A DNA stretch of 64,000 nt from Vibrio artabrorum (GTDB taxonomy: Bacteria; Pseudomonadota; Gammaproteobacteria; Enterobacterales; Vibrionaceae), in the NCBI RefSeq assembly GCF_024347295.1, contig NZ_AP025458.1, forward strand, positions 2,232,001 through 2,296,000, read 5' to 3'. Position 1 is the stretch's first letter, and the number at the start of each line of letters is the position of its first letter. The translations under genes were made by a program, and so were the position numbers. Positions 39,639 to 48,397 of the stretch are shown here, in pieces. Below the pieces are notes generated by a model. That model made no database searches. It saw only the letters and a list, made by a program, of their open reading frames with translations, and was not told where the DNA came from.

Positions 39639-39668
39639 AAAAAAACCTGCAATCTATGCAGGTTTTTT
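39639..39668. terminator. Bidirectional terminator between yaiI and the abgT-family gene
   Basis: AAAAACCTGCA and TGCAGGTTTTT around ATCTA, with A-run and T-run flanks, between convergent genes. Confidence 0.85.
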
Positions 39669-39717
39669 ATTATCGATAAAGAAGAGGTTCCCCATCGAAG
39701 CGATAACTCACTCTATA

Positions 39718-41304
39718 CTAAGGTGTGTAGTACGTTGCAGCACCAGGGCCGACAGGAAGACCGAATACGAAGACCCATAGGTAGAACAAGATACTCCAAC
39801 CGAACATGAATACCATTGAGTAAGGCAACATGGTCGCGATCAGTGTACCGATACCCAGGTTCTTCATGTAGCGAGTCGCTACGGCAAGGATAAGACCGAA
39901 GTAGCTCATCATTGGTGTAATGATGTTGGTTGTTGAATCACCGATACGGTATGCCGCTTGAATCGTTTCCGGAGCGTAGCCTACTAGCATTAGCATTGGA
40001 ACGAAGATTGGCGCTGTTACTGCCCACTGTGCAGAAGCTGAACCGATCATCAGGTTAATGAAGCCACACATTAGGATGAATGCGAAGAACAGCATTGGAC
40101 CCGTTAGGCCGATATCCTGAAGGAATGTTGCGCCACCGACAGCGACCACTTGACCAAAGTTAGTCCACTTAAAGAAAGCAACAAACTGTGCAGCAAAGAA
40201 TACAAGAACAATGTACATGCCCATCGAAGACATAGACGTTGCCATTGCATTAATCACATCACGGTCACTCTTCATTGAACCAGTAACTTTGCCGTAAACA
40301 AAACCAGGAATAGCAAAGAAGACGAAGATAAATGCGACAATACTTTTTAGAAATGGAGAACCTGAAATCGTACCCGCTTCTGAACGCAGAACACCGTCAG
40401 CAGGAACCACCGTCCAAGCTAAAAGCGCACTGACGATGAATACAGCAACACCCGCTAGCTTAAGGCCTTTCTTCTCAATAGCAGTCAGCTTACCCATAGA
40501 GTCATTTGAAAGATCTTCAGACGCCTCTTCATCGTTGTACTTACCGAGCTTGGGTTCAACAATTTTCTCTGTTACTAACGCACCTGTAATCGCAATGAAG
40601 AAGGTAGAAACAAACATGAAGTACCAGTTTGATTCGGGACCAACAGAGTAAGATGGGTCTATCATTTGAGCGGCTGTTTCTGTAATACCAGAAAGCAATG
40701 GATCAACCGTACCGATTAAAAGGTTTGCAGAGTAACCGCCAGAGACACCCGCGAACGCGGCTGCGAGACCAGCCAATGGGTGACGCCCCAAAGAGTGGAA
40801 AAGCATTGCTGCCAACGGGATAAGTACCACATAACCCAACTCAGAAGCCGTGTTAGAGATAATACCGGCAAAAACGACAGTAACCGTAACCATGCGCTTA
40901 GATGCGCCCATTACCATACCACGCATAGCCGCTGATAACAGACCTGAATGCTCAGCAATCGCAACACCGAGCATTGCAACAAGCACTGTACCAAGTGGCG
41001 CAAAGCCAACAAAGTTTTTAACTAGATTCGTAACAATGAGCTGTAAGCCTTCAGCATTAAGTAAACTTACAACGTAGATCATGCCATCAGCGGAACGACC
41101 GTTGGCACCTTCTGGGCGAGGATCCATAACTGAAACGTCGAAGTAACCAGCGATCCCTGAAGAAATCAGTATTGCGACACAGAAGATTGCGAAAAGAGTA
41201 ATTGGGTGGGGTAATAGATTCCCCAAATATTCAACACCATCGAGAAAGCGGGTAAAAATAGGTTTCTTTGGTGAGTTGTTTTGTATTGAAGCTGATGAAC
41301 TCAT
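39718..41304 (-). CDS. AbgT-family transporter
   Basis: Polytopic inner-membrane protein of the AbgT family, whose members import p-aminobenzoyl-glutamate or export sulfonamides. Hydrophobic helices span nearly all of its 528 residues; FAPLGTVLVAMLGVAIAEHSG, ISNTASELGYVVLIPLA and IGDSTTNIITPMMSYFGL are family signatures. Start ATG 41304 has AAGGAGGG upstream; the open frame to 41379 is not needed. No abgA/B hydrolase genes are adjacent, so the substrate is open. An inverted repeat lies ~100 bp upstream. Confidence 0.9.
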   Translation of the reverse strand: MSSSASIQNNSPKKPIFTRFLDGVEYLGNLLPHPITLFAIFCVAILISSGIAGYFDVSVMDPRPEGANGRSADGMIYVVSLLNAEGLQLIVTNLVKNFVGFAPLGTVLVAMLGVAIAEHSGLLSAAMRGMVMGASKRMVTVTVVFAGIISNTASELGYVVLIPLAAMLFHSLGRHPLAGLAAAFAGVSGGYSANLLIGTVDPLLSGITETAAQMIDPSYSVGPESNWYFMFVSTFFIAITGALVTEKIVEPKLGKYNDEEASEDLSNDSMGKLTAIEKKGLKLAGVAVFIVSALLAWTVVPADGVLRSEAGTISGSPFLKSIVAFIFVFFAIPGFVYGKVTGSMKSDRDVINAMATSMSSMGMYIVLVFFAAQFVAFFKWTNFGQVVAVGGATFLQDIGLTGPMLFFAFILMCGFINLMIGSASAQWAVTAPIFVPMLMLVGYAPETIQAAYRIGDSTTNIITPMMSYFGLILAVATRYMKNLGIGTLIATMLPYSMVFMFGWSILFYLWVFVFGLPVGPGAATYYTP

Positions 41305-41400
41305 CAGTTCCCTCCTTGTAGTGATTCCTGTGCAATTGTGACAAAAATGTTCAAATTGCCAACGCAGAGTACGCGACAAAAGTATCGATGAAAAACCCCA

Positions 41401-41425
41401 AAATGTTACAAAACATGTAACATTT
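41401..41425. repeat. Operator-like inverted repeat upstream of the abgT-family gene
   Basis: AAATGTTACA-aaaca-TGTAACATTT, perfect 10-base arms, ~97 bases before the transporter start codon. Looks like a dimeric regulator site; the regulator is unknown. Confidence 0.5.
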
Positions 41426-41692
41426 GATAATTTTTAACCAAACAAAAACAATTAATTAGCAAATTAAACCACAAAAAACACCAAGCTTAGAATTATAGCT
41501 CACACAAAGATATTCATAAAAGATATGGTTAAAACTATAACCTATTGATTTAACTTGTTATAAGGTTCTCCGTGCGATAAAATCCACTTTAGCGTCCACT
41601 GGCCTCGATTCGAAGGAAAAGAAATACAGACTAATGAACGACGTTTGACTTTTCCCTCGCTTTTTACACACATGTCACATCAAACAGACCGC

Positions 41693-41818
41693 CTATTTTT
41701 GAACCGCTTTAAATCTCGGATTGGTTTTGCAGATAACATAATGACGCCCTCTGCGCTTTACTATCTGACAATCAGGATGACGGCTTTTCGCACTTTTAAG
41801 TGATTTCACAACTTTCAT
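41693..41818 (-). CDS. rpmJ2: Ribosomal protein L36, zinc-independent paralogue
   Basis: A 41-residue frame on the leftward strand beginning [17 protein letters not shown] and containing [20 protein letters not shown]. It matches E. coli YkgO, the L36 form lacking the four-ligand zinc ribbon (only C17 and C30 remain). Such paralogues replace the zinc-binding L36 during zinc shortage. It is a few residues shorter than YkgO at the basic C-terminus. AAGGGA lies seven bases before ATG 41818. The usual partner gene rpmE2 (L31 paralogue) is not next to it. A Zur-like palindrome lies 23 bp upstream. Confidence 0.9.
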   Translation of the reverse strand: MKVVKSLKSAKSRHPDCQIVKRRGRHYVICKTNPRFKAVQK

Positions 41819-41840
41819 TCTATTTCCCTTAAACAATCAA

Positions 41841-41864
41841 TTTGAAATGTTATAACATTTCAAA
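41841..41864. promoter_or_regulatory. Perfect 24-base palindrome, Zur-box-like
   Basis: TTTGAAATGTTA-TAACATTTCAAA. The half site GAAATGTTA is that of the gamma-proteobacterial Zur consensus, but the centre is 5 bases shorter than the classic 23-base box. Position just upstream of rpmJ2 supports zinc control. Confidence 0.6.
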
Positions 41865-41879
41865 TGATAATTATTATCA
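41860..41879. promoter_or_regulatory. Fur-box-like site
   Basis: TGATAAT-T-ATTATCA at 41865-41879 is a perfect 7-1-7 Fur inverted repeat, and 41860-41878 matches 15 of 19 positions of the E. coli Fur box. It abuts the Zur-like palindrome between rpmJ2 and trmO. Confidence 0.55.
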
Positions 41880-41942
41880 AAAGAAAAACAAGCGATTTTA
41901 TGATATTTTTCCGTCTTAATCGTAATCAGAGAACACCCAACT

Positions 41943-42638
41943 ATGTACACCATTGAACCTGTTGGCTTTATTGAGTCTCCTTATAAAGAGAAGTTCGCTG
42001 TGCCAAGGCAGCCTAGGTTAGTACCGACATCCACCTCTAGAGTTAGGTTGGTTGATGCAGCAAACTGTCTTGAGTCTGTGCGTGATATTGAGCAATTTAG
42101 CCATGTTTGGTTACTGTTTCTGTTCGACAAGAACCTTGAAGCTGGCTGGAAACCAACGGTGAGACCCCCTCGCCTTGGTGGGAACGAACGTATTGGTGTA
42201 TTCGCGTCTCGTGCCACATTCAGACCCAATGGAATTGGCATGTCAGCGGTTGAACTAAAAGGCGTGTCTCAAGAGAAAGGACAAACTTGGTTGGATCTCG
42301 GCAGCGTCGACTTAGTAGACGGCACACCGATCATCGACATCAAGCCCTATATCCCCTACTCAGATTCGATTCCGAATGCATTGGGAGGATTTGCCACCGA
42401 TGAACCAGAGGTGCTCGACGTTAACTTTTCGCAGCAAGCGCAAAATAAGCTCGCCAGTCATCCACAAGCACGCCATATCATTCAGGTGATCAAAGAAGTA
42501 TTAGGCCAAGATCCTCGCCCTGCCTATAAGAAAGGTAAGCCTGACAACAAGGAATATGCGGTAAATTTATTCGATCTTAACGTGAAATTCGTGGTTGAAA
42601 CGCTTTTCATCAATGTAACTGACATTGAACGCTTTTGA
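41943..42638 (+). CDS. trmO: tRNA (adenine(37)-N6)-methyltransferase TrmO
   Basis: SAM-dependent methylation of t6A37 in threonine tRNA. It has the N-terminal beta-barrel UPF0066 fold (PVGFIESPYKEKFAVPRQPR), FSHVWLLFLFD, ATFRPNGIGMSAVEL, the GTPIIDIKPY signature and a C-terminal extension. The length is 231 residues. In E. coli (yaeB) it also precedes proS, there with rcsF between; rcsF is absent here. Confidence 0.93.
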   Translation: MYTIEPVGFIESPYKEKFAVPRQPRLVPTSTSRVRLVDAANCLESVRDIEQFSHVWLLFLFDKNLEAGWKPTVRPPRLGGNERIGVFASRATFRPNGIGMSAVELKGVSQEKGQTWLDLGSVDLVDGTPIIDIKPYIPYSDSIPNALGGFATDEPEVLDVNFSQQAQNKLASHPQARHIIQVIKEVLGQDPRPAYKKGKPDNKEYAVNLFDLNVKFVVETLFINVTDIERF

Positions 42639-42739
42639 GATCCCAAATAGGCTGATATTATATACGGCTATATCAGATTTGCTGTGGTCACTAAGCACAG
42701 CAAGTTTTCTTTTATCAATGATGAAACGGATACCATAGA

Positions 42740-44458
42740 ATGCGTACCAGTAACTACCTTCTTTCTACTCTGAAAGAGACTCCAAACGACGCAGAAGTTA
42801 TCAGCCACCAGCTGATGCTACGTGCAGGTATGATCCGTAAGCTAGCTTCAGGTTTATATACTTGGCTACCTACCGGTCTACGTGTACTGCGTAAAGTTGA
42901 AAATATCGTTCGCCAAGAGATCGATAATGCAGGTGCCGTTGAAATCTTGATGCCCGTCGTTCAACCGTTTGAGCTTTGGGAAGAGACTGGCCGCAGCGAA
43001 AAGATGGGGCCTGAGCTACTTCGTTTCACAGACCGTCACTCTCGTCCGTTTGTTCTTAGCCCAACAGCTGAAGAAGTAGTGACGAGCCTAGTACGTAACG
43101 AAATCAGCTCTTACAAACAGCTCCCGCTAAACCTGTACCAAATCCAGACTAAATTCCGTGATGAGCGCCGCCCTCGTTTTGGTGTAATGCGTGCACGTGA
43201 ATTCTCTATGATGGATGCGTACAGCTTTGATATCGATAAAGAAGGCTTAGAAAAGTCTTACCAAGCGATGCACGATGCTTACTGTAAAGCATTCGACCGC
43301 ATGGGCCTTGAGTACCGTCCAGTATTGGCAGACTCTGGCGCAATCGGCGGCAGCGGCTCTCAAGAATTCCACGTTCTTGCTGAAAGCGGCGAAGACCTAA
43401 TCGCATTCTCTACAGAATCTGATTACGCAGCGAACATCGAGAAAGCAGAAGCACTGGCTCCAACGACTGAAGCGGCAGCGCCAACTCAAGAGATGGAACT
43501 CGTTGATACGCCAAACGCAAAAACAATCGCAGAATTGGTAGAGCAACACGGTCTAGCCATCGAGAAGACCGTTAAGACTCTATTCGTTAAAGCTTCTGAT
43601 GAAGTAGACGCTGATATCATCGCGCTCATCATCCGTGGCGACCACGAACTGAACGAAGTGAAAGCAGAGAACCTTCCACAAGTTGCTTCTCCACTAGAGA
43701 TGGCTTCTGAAGAAGAAATCCGTGCACTTGTTGGTGCCGGCCCGGGTTCACTTGGCCCTGTTGGCCTAGAGCTACCATTTATCGTTGACCGCTCTGTTGC
43801 TGTAATGAGCGACTTCGGCGCGGGCGCAAACGTAGATGGTAAGCACTACTTTGGCATCAACTGGGGTCGTGATGTAGAGCTTGCTCAAGTTGAAGACCTA
43901 CGTAACGTTGTTGAAGGCGACCTTAGCCCATGTGGTCAAGGTACTATCCAACTTAAGCGTGGTATCGAAGTTGGTCACATCTTCCAACTGGGTAATACTT
44001 ACTCTAAAGCAATGAACTGTAACGTGCTTGGTCCGGATGGTAAGAGCGTTATCCTAGAAATGGGTTGTTACGGTATCGGTGTTTCACGTGTTGTTGCATC
44101 GGCTATCGAGCAAAACCACGATAAATTCGGTATCACTTGGCCTGACGCACTAGCGCCGTTCCAAGTTGCTATCGTACCAATGAACATGCACAAATCTGAG
44201 CGCGTTAAAGAAGCCGCTGAAAAGCTATACGCTGAACTGACTGCAATGGGTATCGAAGTTTTATTCGATGACCGTAAAGAACGTCCAGGTGTCATGTTTA
44301 AAGATATCGAACTAGTGGGTATCCCTCACACTATCGTTATCGGCGATCGCAGCATGGACGAAGGCAACTTCGAATACAAAAACCGTCGCACTGGTGATAA
44401 AGAAGCTATCGCTATGGACACAGTTATCGACCACCTTAAAGCTCAACTCGCTAAGTAA
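42740..44458 (+). CDS. proS: Prolyl-tRNA synthetase
   Basis: Class II synthetase charging tRNA-Pro. Motif 1 ([17 protein letters not shown]), motif 2 ([23 protein letters not shown]) and motif 3 ([15 protein letters not shown]) are present. Between motifs 2 and 3 lies the ~180-residue INS/YbaK editing domain, which deacylates Ala-tRNA-Pro ([11 protein letters not shown] onward), then the anticodon-binding domain ([16 protein letters not shown]). The 572 residues match the bacterial-type ProS. Confidence 0.97.
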   Translation: MRTSNYLLSTLKETPNDAEVISHQLMLRAGMIRKLASGLYTWLPTGLRVLRKVENIVRQEIDNAGAVEILMPVVQPFELWEETGRSEKMGPELLRFTDRHSRPFVLSPTAEEVVTSLVRNEISSYKQLPLNLYQIQTKFRDERRPRFGVMRAREFSMMDAYSFDIDKEGLEKSYQAMHDAYCKAFDRMGLEYRPVLADSGAIGGSGSQEFHVLAESGEDLIAFSTESDYAANIEKAEALAPTTEAAAPTQEMELVDTPNAKTIAELVEQHGLAIEKTVKTLFVKASDEVDADIIALIIRGDHELNEVKAENLPQVASPLEMASEEEIRALVGAGPGSLGPVGLELPFIVDRSVAVMSDFGAGANVDGKHYFGINWGRDVELAQVEDLRNVVEGDLSPCGQGTIQLKRGIEVGHIFQLGNTYSKAMNCNVLGPDGKSVILEMGCYGIGVSRVVASAIEQNHDKFGITWPDALAPFQVAIVPMNMHKSERVKEAAEKLYAELTAMGIEVLFDDRKERPGVMFKDIELVGIPHTIVIGDRSMDEGNFEYKNRRTGDKEAIAMDTVIDHLKAQLAK

Positions 44459-44484
44459 TCCGATAACTGACCAGATAACCATTG

Positions 44485-44511
44485 AAAGGCTGCCATTAGG
44501 TGGCCTTTTAT
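44485..44511 (+). terminator. Terminator of proS
   Basis: AAAGGCTGCC-ATTA-GGTGGCCTTT (two G-U pairs) followed by T-rich sequence. Confidence 0.7.
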
Positions 44512-44678
44512 TTATCAGTAAAGAAAATCCACTGCGACCGAATATCCACTGAGTTCTCTTGCTGGTGAAATGAGACATTGAGCCAGAACAAAATAACCCT
44601 GCTCTTCATAATCTCCACTTTGTTTTATCTACCTCTATGTGTATATTGAGAGCAGTTATCATTTGGTTAGGTATAAAA

Positions 44679-44882
44679 ATGAAAGTATACGATTGTTGTG
44701 ATTTGGTGCGTGAACTGTATTCTCAAATTGGCAGTGGCGACCAAGGCTATATTCCTAAAGCGATCACCTGTGCGGTCAAAACATTGAATGACCTTGCTGC
44801 AGATGAAGCACTGCCGAAAGAGGCAAGAGATCGTGCCGCCTTTGCCGCAGCTAACCTGTTGATCTCTGATTTCGAGGACTAA
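44679..44882 (+). CDS. yaeP: YaeP family (UPF0253) protein
   Basis: 67 residues from ATG 44679 ([13 protein letters not shown]); the longer frame from 44637 has no support. The stretch [26 protein letters not shown] and [12 protein letters not shown] corresponds to E. coli YaeP. Small helical protein of unknown function. One base separates it from the next gene, so they form a pair. Confidence 0.85.
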   Translation: MKVYDCCDLVRELYSQIGSGDQGYIPKAITCAVKTLNDLAADEALPKEARDRAAFAAANLLISDFED

Positions 44883-44883
44883 T

Positions 44884-45075
44884 ATGAATCTCGCTAACTT
44901 TGAAAAGATGGATCCCGTGATGTTGATGAGTATCGTCAACATGAAGCTACGTGACGACTTCGGTGGGGATTTAGATCGAGTGATCAATTTCTATGAAATA
45001 GACAAAGCAGCATTAATCGCAAAACTGGCATCTGCGGGGTTTGATTATCTTCCAGAAGCCAAACAGTTTCGATAG
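44884..45075 (+). CDS. DUF4250 family protein
   Basis: 63 residues with MDPVMLMSIVNMKLRDDFG and the FYEIDKAALIAKLASAGFDY tail, a helix-turn-helix-like arrangement of three to four helices characteristic of the DUF4250 family. Function unknown. Translationally close to yaeP (1 bp gap) and followed by a terminator. Confidence 0.82.
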   Translation: MNLANFEKMDPVMLMSIVNMKLRDDFGGDLDRVINFYEIDKAALIAKLASAGFDYLPEAKQFR

Positions 45076-45099
45076 TCATTTAGAACACGCATAATTTTG

Positions 45100-45130
45100 A
45101 AAGACCAGCCTCAGTGTTGGTCTTTTTTTT
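45100..45130 (+). terminator. Terminator of the yaeP/DUF4250 pair
   Basis: AAGACCA and TTGGTCTT pair, followed by a T-run of about eight. Confidence 0.8.
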
Positions 45131-45307
45131 TGATGATACGTATTGGATAAACATGTAGTGAGTCAATAATAAATTATCTGCCTACATCTATACTTGTATA
45201 TCTTAGAGTCAACGAACGCACCTTGAACCAAAGCGTATTGTTGTATAGGCTACCTCAAGTACCCTATGACATTCATCGCCACATTCGATAATACCGAAGG
45301 ACTAATA

Positions 45308-45634
45308 ATGAAAAGACTCGGAATTTTAGCCGTTATCGCAGCCACATTCATGGCTGGGTGCGCTTCAAATACTCAGCAAGACAACTTTCGTGAAGCCTCT
45401 TTTGAGCTGTGTAATACTGAAGTCGATATCTACTCTGTCAGCCAAGATGAGCGCGTTCGTATCGTCTGCTCTGACGGTTCCAAGTTCGCTTTGAACAGCG
45501 AAGACACGCTGGAAGTTATGCGTGATATCAACATCGACTACTGTGATGGCGAGGGCTTAGGCAAATTCAATGAAAGCCGCAACTACTACTCATTTAAGTG
45601 TAAGTCAGGCACTTTATTGAGCATCAAAAAATAA
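45308..45634 (+). CDS. Small lipoprotein
   Basis: 108 residues from ATG 45308 (an upstream in-frame ATG at 45266 would spoil the signal peptide). The signal MKRLGILAVIAATFMAGC ends in a lipobox with Cys18. The mature part has five further cysteines (in ELCNTE, RIVCSDGS, DYCDGE and FKCKSG), likely disulphide-bonded in the periplasm. I do not recognise a named family. It is a monocistron with terminator. Confidence 0.75.
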   Translation: MKRLGILAVIAATFMAGCASNTQQDNFREASFELCNTEVDIYSVSQDERVRIVCSDGSKFALNSEDTLEVMRDINIDYCDGEGLGKFNESRNYYSFKCKSGTLLSIKK

Positions 45635-45654
45635 AACCAAGATCAGAAAACGCT

Positions 45655-45687
45655 AAAGGGTTGATGTGCAAACATCAGCCCTTTTTG
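45655..45687 (+). terminator. Terminator of the small lipoprotein gene
   Basis: AAAGGGTTGATGT and ACATCAGCCCTTT pair around GCAA, followed by TT. Confidence 0.8.
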
Positions 45688-45714
45688 TTACCTGCAATAA
45701 CCCATCTTCAAAAA

Positions 45715-46100
45715 CAAAAAAAGGCTCCTATGAAGGAGCCTCTAGTATCATCATTTTTCAAAGTAGACGTTGAAACTCTAGAAGAGCACGCGGAGCTTAC
45801 GGATGTAAGTGAGCATGCTCGACAACGACTTTATTACTTACGAATACAAAAAAGGCTCCCAACAGGAGCCTTCAAATTTACCGTTTTTCAAAGTAGTCGT
45901 TTGAAATTCTAGGAGAGCACGCGGAGCTTACGGATGTAAGTGAGCATGCTCGACAACGACTTTATTACTACGAACACAAAAAAGGCTCCCAACAGGAGCC
46001 TTCAAATTTACCGTTTTTCAAAGTAGTCGTTTGAAATTCTAGGAGAGCACGCGGAGCTTACGGATGTAAGTGAGCATGGTCGACAACGAAGTTCAAATTA
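45715..46100 (-). repeat. Three tandem ~130-bp copies of the glyA 3' terminator module
   Basis: Units begin near 45715, 45846 and 45976 with periods of 131 and 130 bases. Read in the glyA direction each has a hairpin GAGCATG...CTTAC-ATCC-GTAAG...CGTGCTC, a linker with ACGACTACTTTGAAAAA, and an intrinsic terminator (GGCTCC/GGAGCC stem, then TTTTTT; stems at 45722-45741, 45852-45872, 45982-46002). Units 2 and 3 are almost identical; unit 1, farthest from glyA, has a different terminator loop and linker. No credible protein is encoded. It acts at least as the glyA terminator, tripled. Confidence 0.85.
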
Positions 46101-46114
46101 CTACGCAGAAGAAA

Positions 46115-47365
46115 TTATGCGTAAACCGGTAGACGCTTACAGATCTCTAGTACTTTTGCTTTCGTTGCTTCGATAACAGACTCATCACCCATGTTATCTA
46201 GGATGTCACACATCCAACCTGCTAGCTCTTTCGCATCGGCTTCTGAGAAACCGCGGCGAGTAATAGAAGGAGAACCGATACGGATACCTGAAGTCACGAA
46301 CGGGCTACGTGGATCGTTAGGTACTGAGTTCTTGTTCACCGTAATGTTCGCTGAACCTAGTGCTGCATCCGCTTCTTTACCTGTGATGTCTTTGTCGATT
46401 AGGTCAACTAGGAACAGGTGGTTCTCTGTAGAACCTGACACGATGTTGTAACCGCGTGCTAGGAATTCAGCAACCATTGCTTTTGCGTTAGCAACGACGC
46501 GAGCTTGGTACTCTTTGAACTCTGGCTCTAGCGCTTCTTTGAACGCTACAGCTTTACCCGCGATAACGTGCATTAGAGGGCCACCTTGACCGCCTGGGAA
46601 TACTGCTGAGTTTAGCTTCTTGTAAAGATCTTCACCTTCATTAGAAAGAATAAGACCGCCACGAGGACCAGCAAGCGTTTTGTGCGTTGTTGTTGTTACA
46701 ACGTGAGCGTGTGGAACTGGATTCGGGTAAACGCCCGCAGCGATTAGACCAGCAACGTGAGCCATATCTACGAAGAAGTAAGCACCAACTTTGTCAGCGA
46801 TTTCACGCATGCGCTTCCAATCACAAACTTGAGAGTAAGCAGAGAAACCACCGATGATCATCTTAGGCTTATGCTCGATCGCTAGCGCTTCCATCTCTTC
46901 GTAATCGATTTGACCGGCTTCATCGATGCCGTAAGGAATGATGTTGTAAAGCTTACCAGAGAAGTTGACTGGAGAACCGTGAGTAAGGTGACCACCGTGC
47001 GCAAGGCTCATGCCCAGAACGGTATCGCCAGCGTTTAGAAGAGCCATGTACACAGCGTTGTTTGCTTGAGAACCTGAGTGAGGTTGTACGTTTGCGTATT
47101 GCGCGCCAAACAGTTCACATGCACGTTCGATTGCTAACGTTTCAACTTTATCTACGTACTCACAACCACCGTAGTAACGCTTACCTGGGTAGCCTTCAGC
47201 GTATTTGTTTGTAAGTTGAGAACCTTGCGCTTCCATTACACGTGGGCTTGTGTAGTTTTCTGAAGCGATAAGTTCGATGTGCTCTTCCTGACGAAGAGTT
47301 TCTTCTTGGATAGCTGCGAATAGATCCGCATCGTAATCAGCAATGTTCATGTCACGCTTAAGCAT
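46115..47365 (-). CDS. glyA: Serine hydroxymethyltransferase
   Basis: PLP enzyme converting serine and tetrahydrofolate to glycine and methylene-THF. The PLP lysine is in [25 protein letters not shown] and [14 protein letters not shown] are typical. 416 residues, full length. Strong AGGAGA before ATG 47365. A PurR box lies about 58-73 bp upstream, and the gene ends at the triplicated terminator module. Confidence 0.97.
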   Translation of the reverse strand: MLKRDMNIADYDADLFAAIQEETLRQEEHIELIASENYTSPRVMEAQGSQLTNKYAEGYPGKRYYGGCEYVDKVETLAIERACELFGAQYANVQPHSGSQANNAVYMALLNAGDTVLGMSLAHGGHLTHGSPVNFSGKLYNIIPYGIDEAGQIDYEEMEALAIEHKPKMIIGGFSAYSQVCDWKRMREIADKVGAYFFVDMAHVAGLIAAGVYPNPVPHAHVVTTTTHKTLAGPRGGLILSNEGEDLYKKLNSAVFPGGQGGPLMHVIAGKAVAFKEALEPEFKEYQARVVANAKAMVAEFLARGYNIVSGSTENHLFLVDLIDKDITGKEADAALGSANITVNKNSVPNDPRSPFVTSGIRIGSPSITRRGFSEADAKELAGWMCDILDNMGDESVIEATKAKVLEICKRLPVYA

Positions 47366-47422
47366 CTGTATCTCCTGACTCAGATTGTACTGAAAGTTTC
47401 AAAAAAACCGCACAACGACCGA

Positions 47423-47438
47423 AAGCAAACGTTTTCGT
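47423..47438. promoter_or_regulatory. PurR operator upstream of glyA
   Basis: AAGCAAACGTTTTCGT fits the PurR consensus ANGCAANCGNTTNCNT at every defined position; glyA is a known PurR target in E. coli. Confidence 0.75.
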
Positions 47439-47700
47439 CACTGTTTTAATGCGATGCATTCTACATAATTTGATCTGGGTCATAAAGAGCTAATTGCCAT
47501 TTTATCATGCAGTTTTTTCATAATCACAAATAAGATTCATCATGGTTATTAAGCTTATCGAACCAAAGATGACGCTTACTGTCAATTATACGCTTTACAC
47601 CCTGTAAAACGCAGATTACATAGGTTTACCTTAATTTTGCACCTCAAGCTACCGAAAGCTAAAGTTTTTCTCTACTATGCTCGCCTTTATTGGTTAGGTA

Positions 47701-48315
47701 ATGACAAAAACGATGGAAAAACACTCACGTAAAGAAGATTGGATCGCGATTCTCACTGGCACGTTTTTGGTGGCGTTAGGCGTCTTCTTTTTGCAGTCAG
47801 CGAATCTGCTTACCGGTGGTACTACAGGTCTGGCTCTGCTTTTGAGTCAATTCTTGCCTGTAACCTTTGGTACTTTGTACTTTATGGCCAATTGCCCTTT
47901 CTACTTGTTAGCATGGAAACGGTTCGGCCGTAGCTTTGCGATTAGCAGTGCCATCGCTGGGGCGTTAGTGTCTGTCCTTGCTGACCATTTATACTTAGTT
48001 ATTTCGCTAGAAGTTCATAACGAGATCTATTGTGCTGTTGCCGGCGGCTTGTTAATGGGCTTAGGTATGCTAATCCTATTCCGTCACCGCTCAAGCCTAG
48101 GTGGTTTCAACGTATTGTGTTTGTTTATCCAAGACCGCTACGGTATCTCGGTAGGTAAAACACAAATGGGTATTGATGCGTGTATTCTGTTTGCCTCGTT
48201 CTTCTTCGTATCCCCTTGGATAATTGCCGTTTCAGTATTGGGCACCGCTGTATTGAATATCGTGCTTGCGATGAATCATAAACCAACTCGCTACTCGGTG
48301 AATTACGCGTCTTAA
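47701..48315 (+). CDS. YitT-family membrane protein
   Basis: 204 residues with five or six transmembrane helices (e.g. WIAILTGTFLVALGVFFLQ, IYCAVAGGLLMGLGMLILF) and the family features LLTGGTTGLALL and SSLGGFNVLCLFIQ. YitT proteins are uncharacterised, possibly transporters. The start may be ATG 47701 or ATG 47713. It is divergent from glyA; the 335 bp between also carries the PurR box, an FNR-like half-match near 47470 and a TTTACA-CCC-TGTAAA repeat near 47595, both weak. Confidence 0.82.
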   Translation: MTKTMEKHSRKEDWIAILTGTFLVALGVFFLQSANLLTGGTTGLALLLSQFLPVTFGTLYFMANCPFYLLAWKRFGRSFAISSAIAGALVSVLADHLYLVISLEVHNEIYCAVAGGLLMGLGMLILFRHRSSLGGFNVLCLFIQDRYGISVGKTQMGIDACILFASFFFVSPWIIAVSVLGTAVLNIVLAMNHKPTRYSVNYAS

Positions 48316-48397
48316 TACCTATCACCCTGTGAATTACTAGCTGTTTTTAATAACAAAAACAGCTAGAATTTAGGTTTTATAAACCGTCGCCTTTTCT

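Noticed and set aside
41380..41692. Possible rpmE2 (L31 paralogue) downstream of rpmJ2
   Set aside because: I read the leftward strand here and found no L31-like frame.
42639..42739. rcsF between trmO and proS as in E. coli
   Set aside because: Only about 100 bases separate the genes and no coding frame is seen.
45661..45912. 83-codon plus-strand frame across the repeat units
   Set aside because: It translates terminator hairpins and repeat sequence; the frame is not kept between units.
45715..46100. Possible CRISPR-like array
   Set aside because: Units are ~130 bases, adjacent without unique spacers, and contain terminators; there are no cas genes.
47366..47422. Glycine riboswitch in the glyA leader
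   Set aside because: The interval before the ATG is too short for a glycine aptamer and shows only the PurR box upstream.
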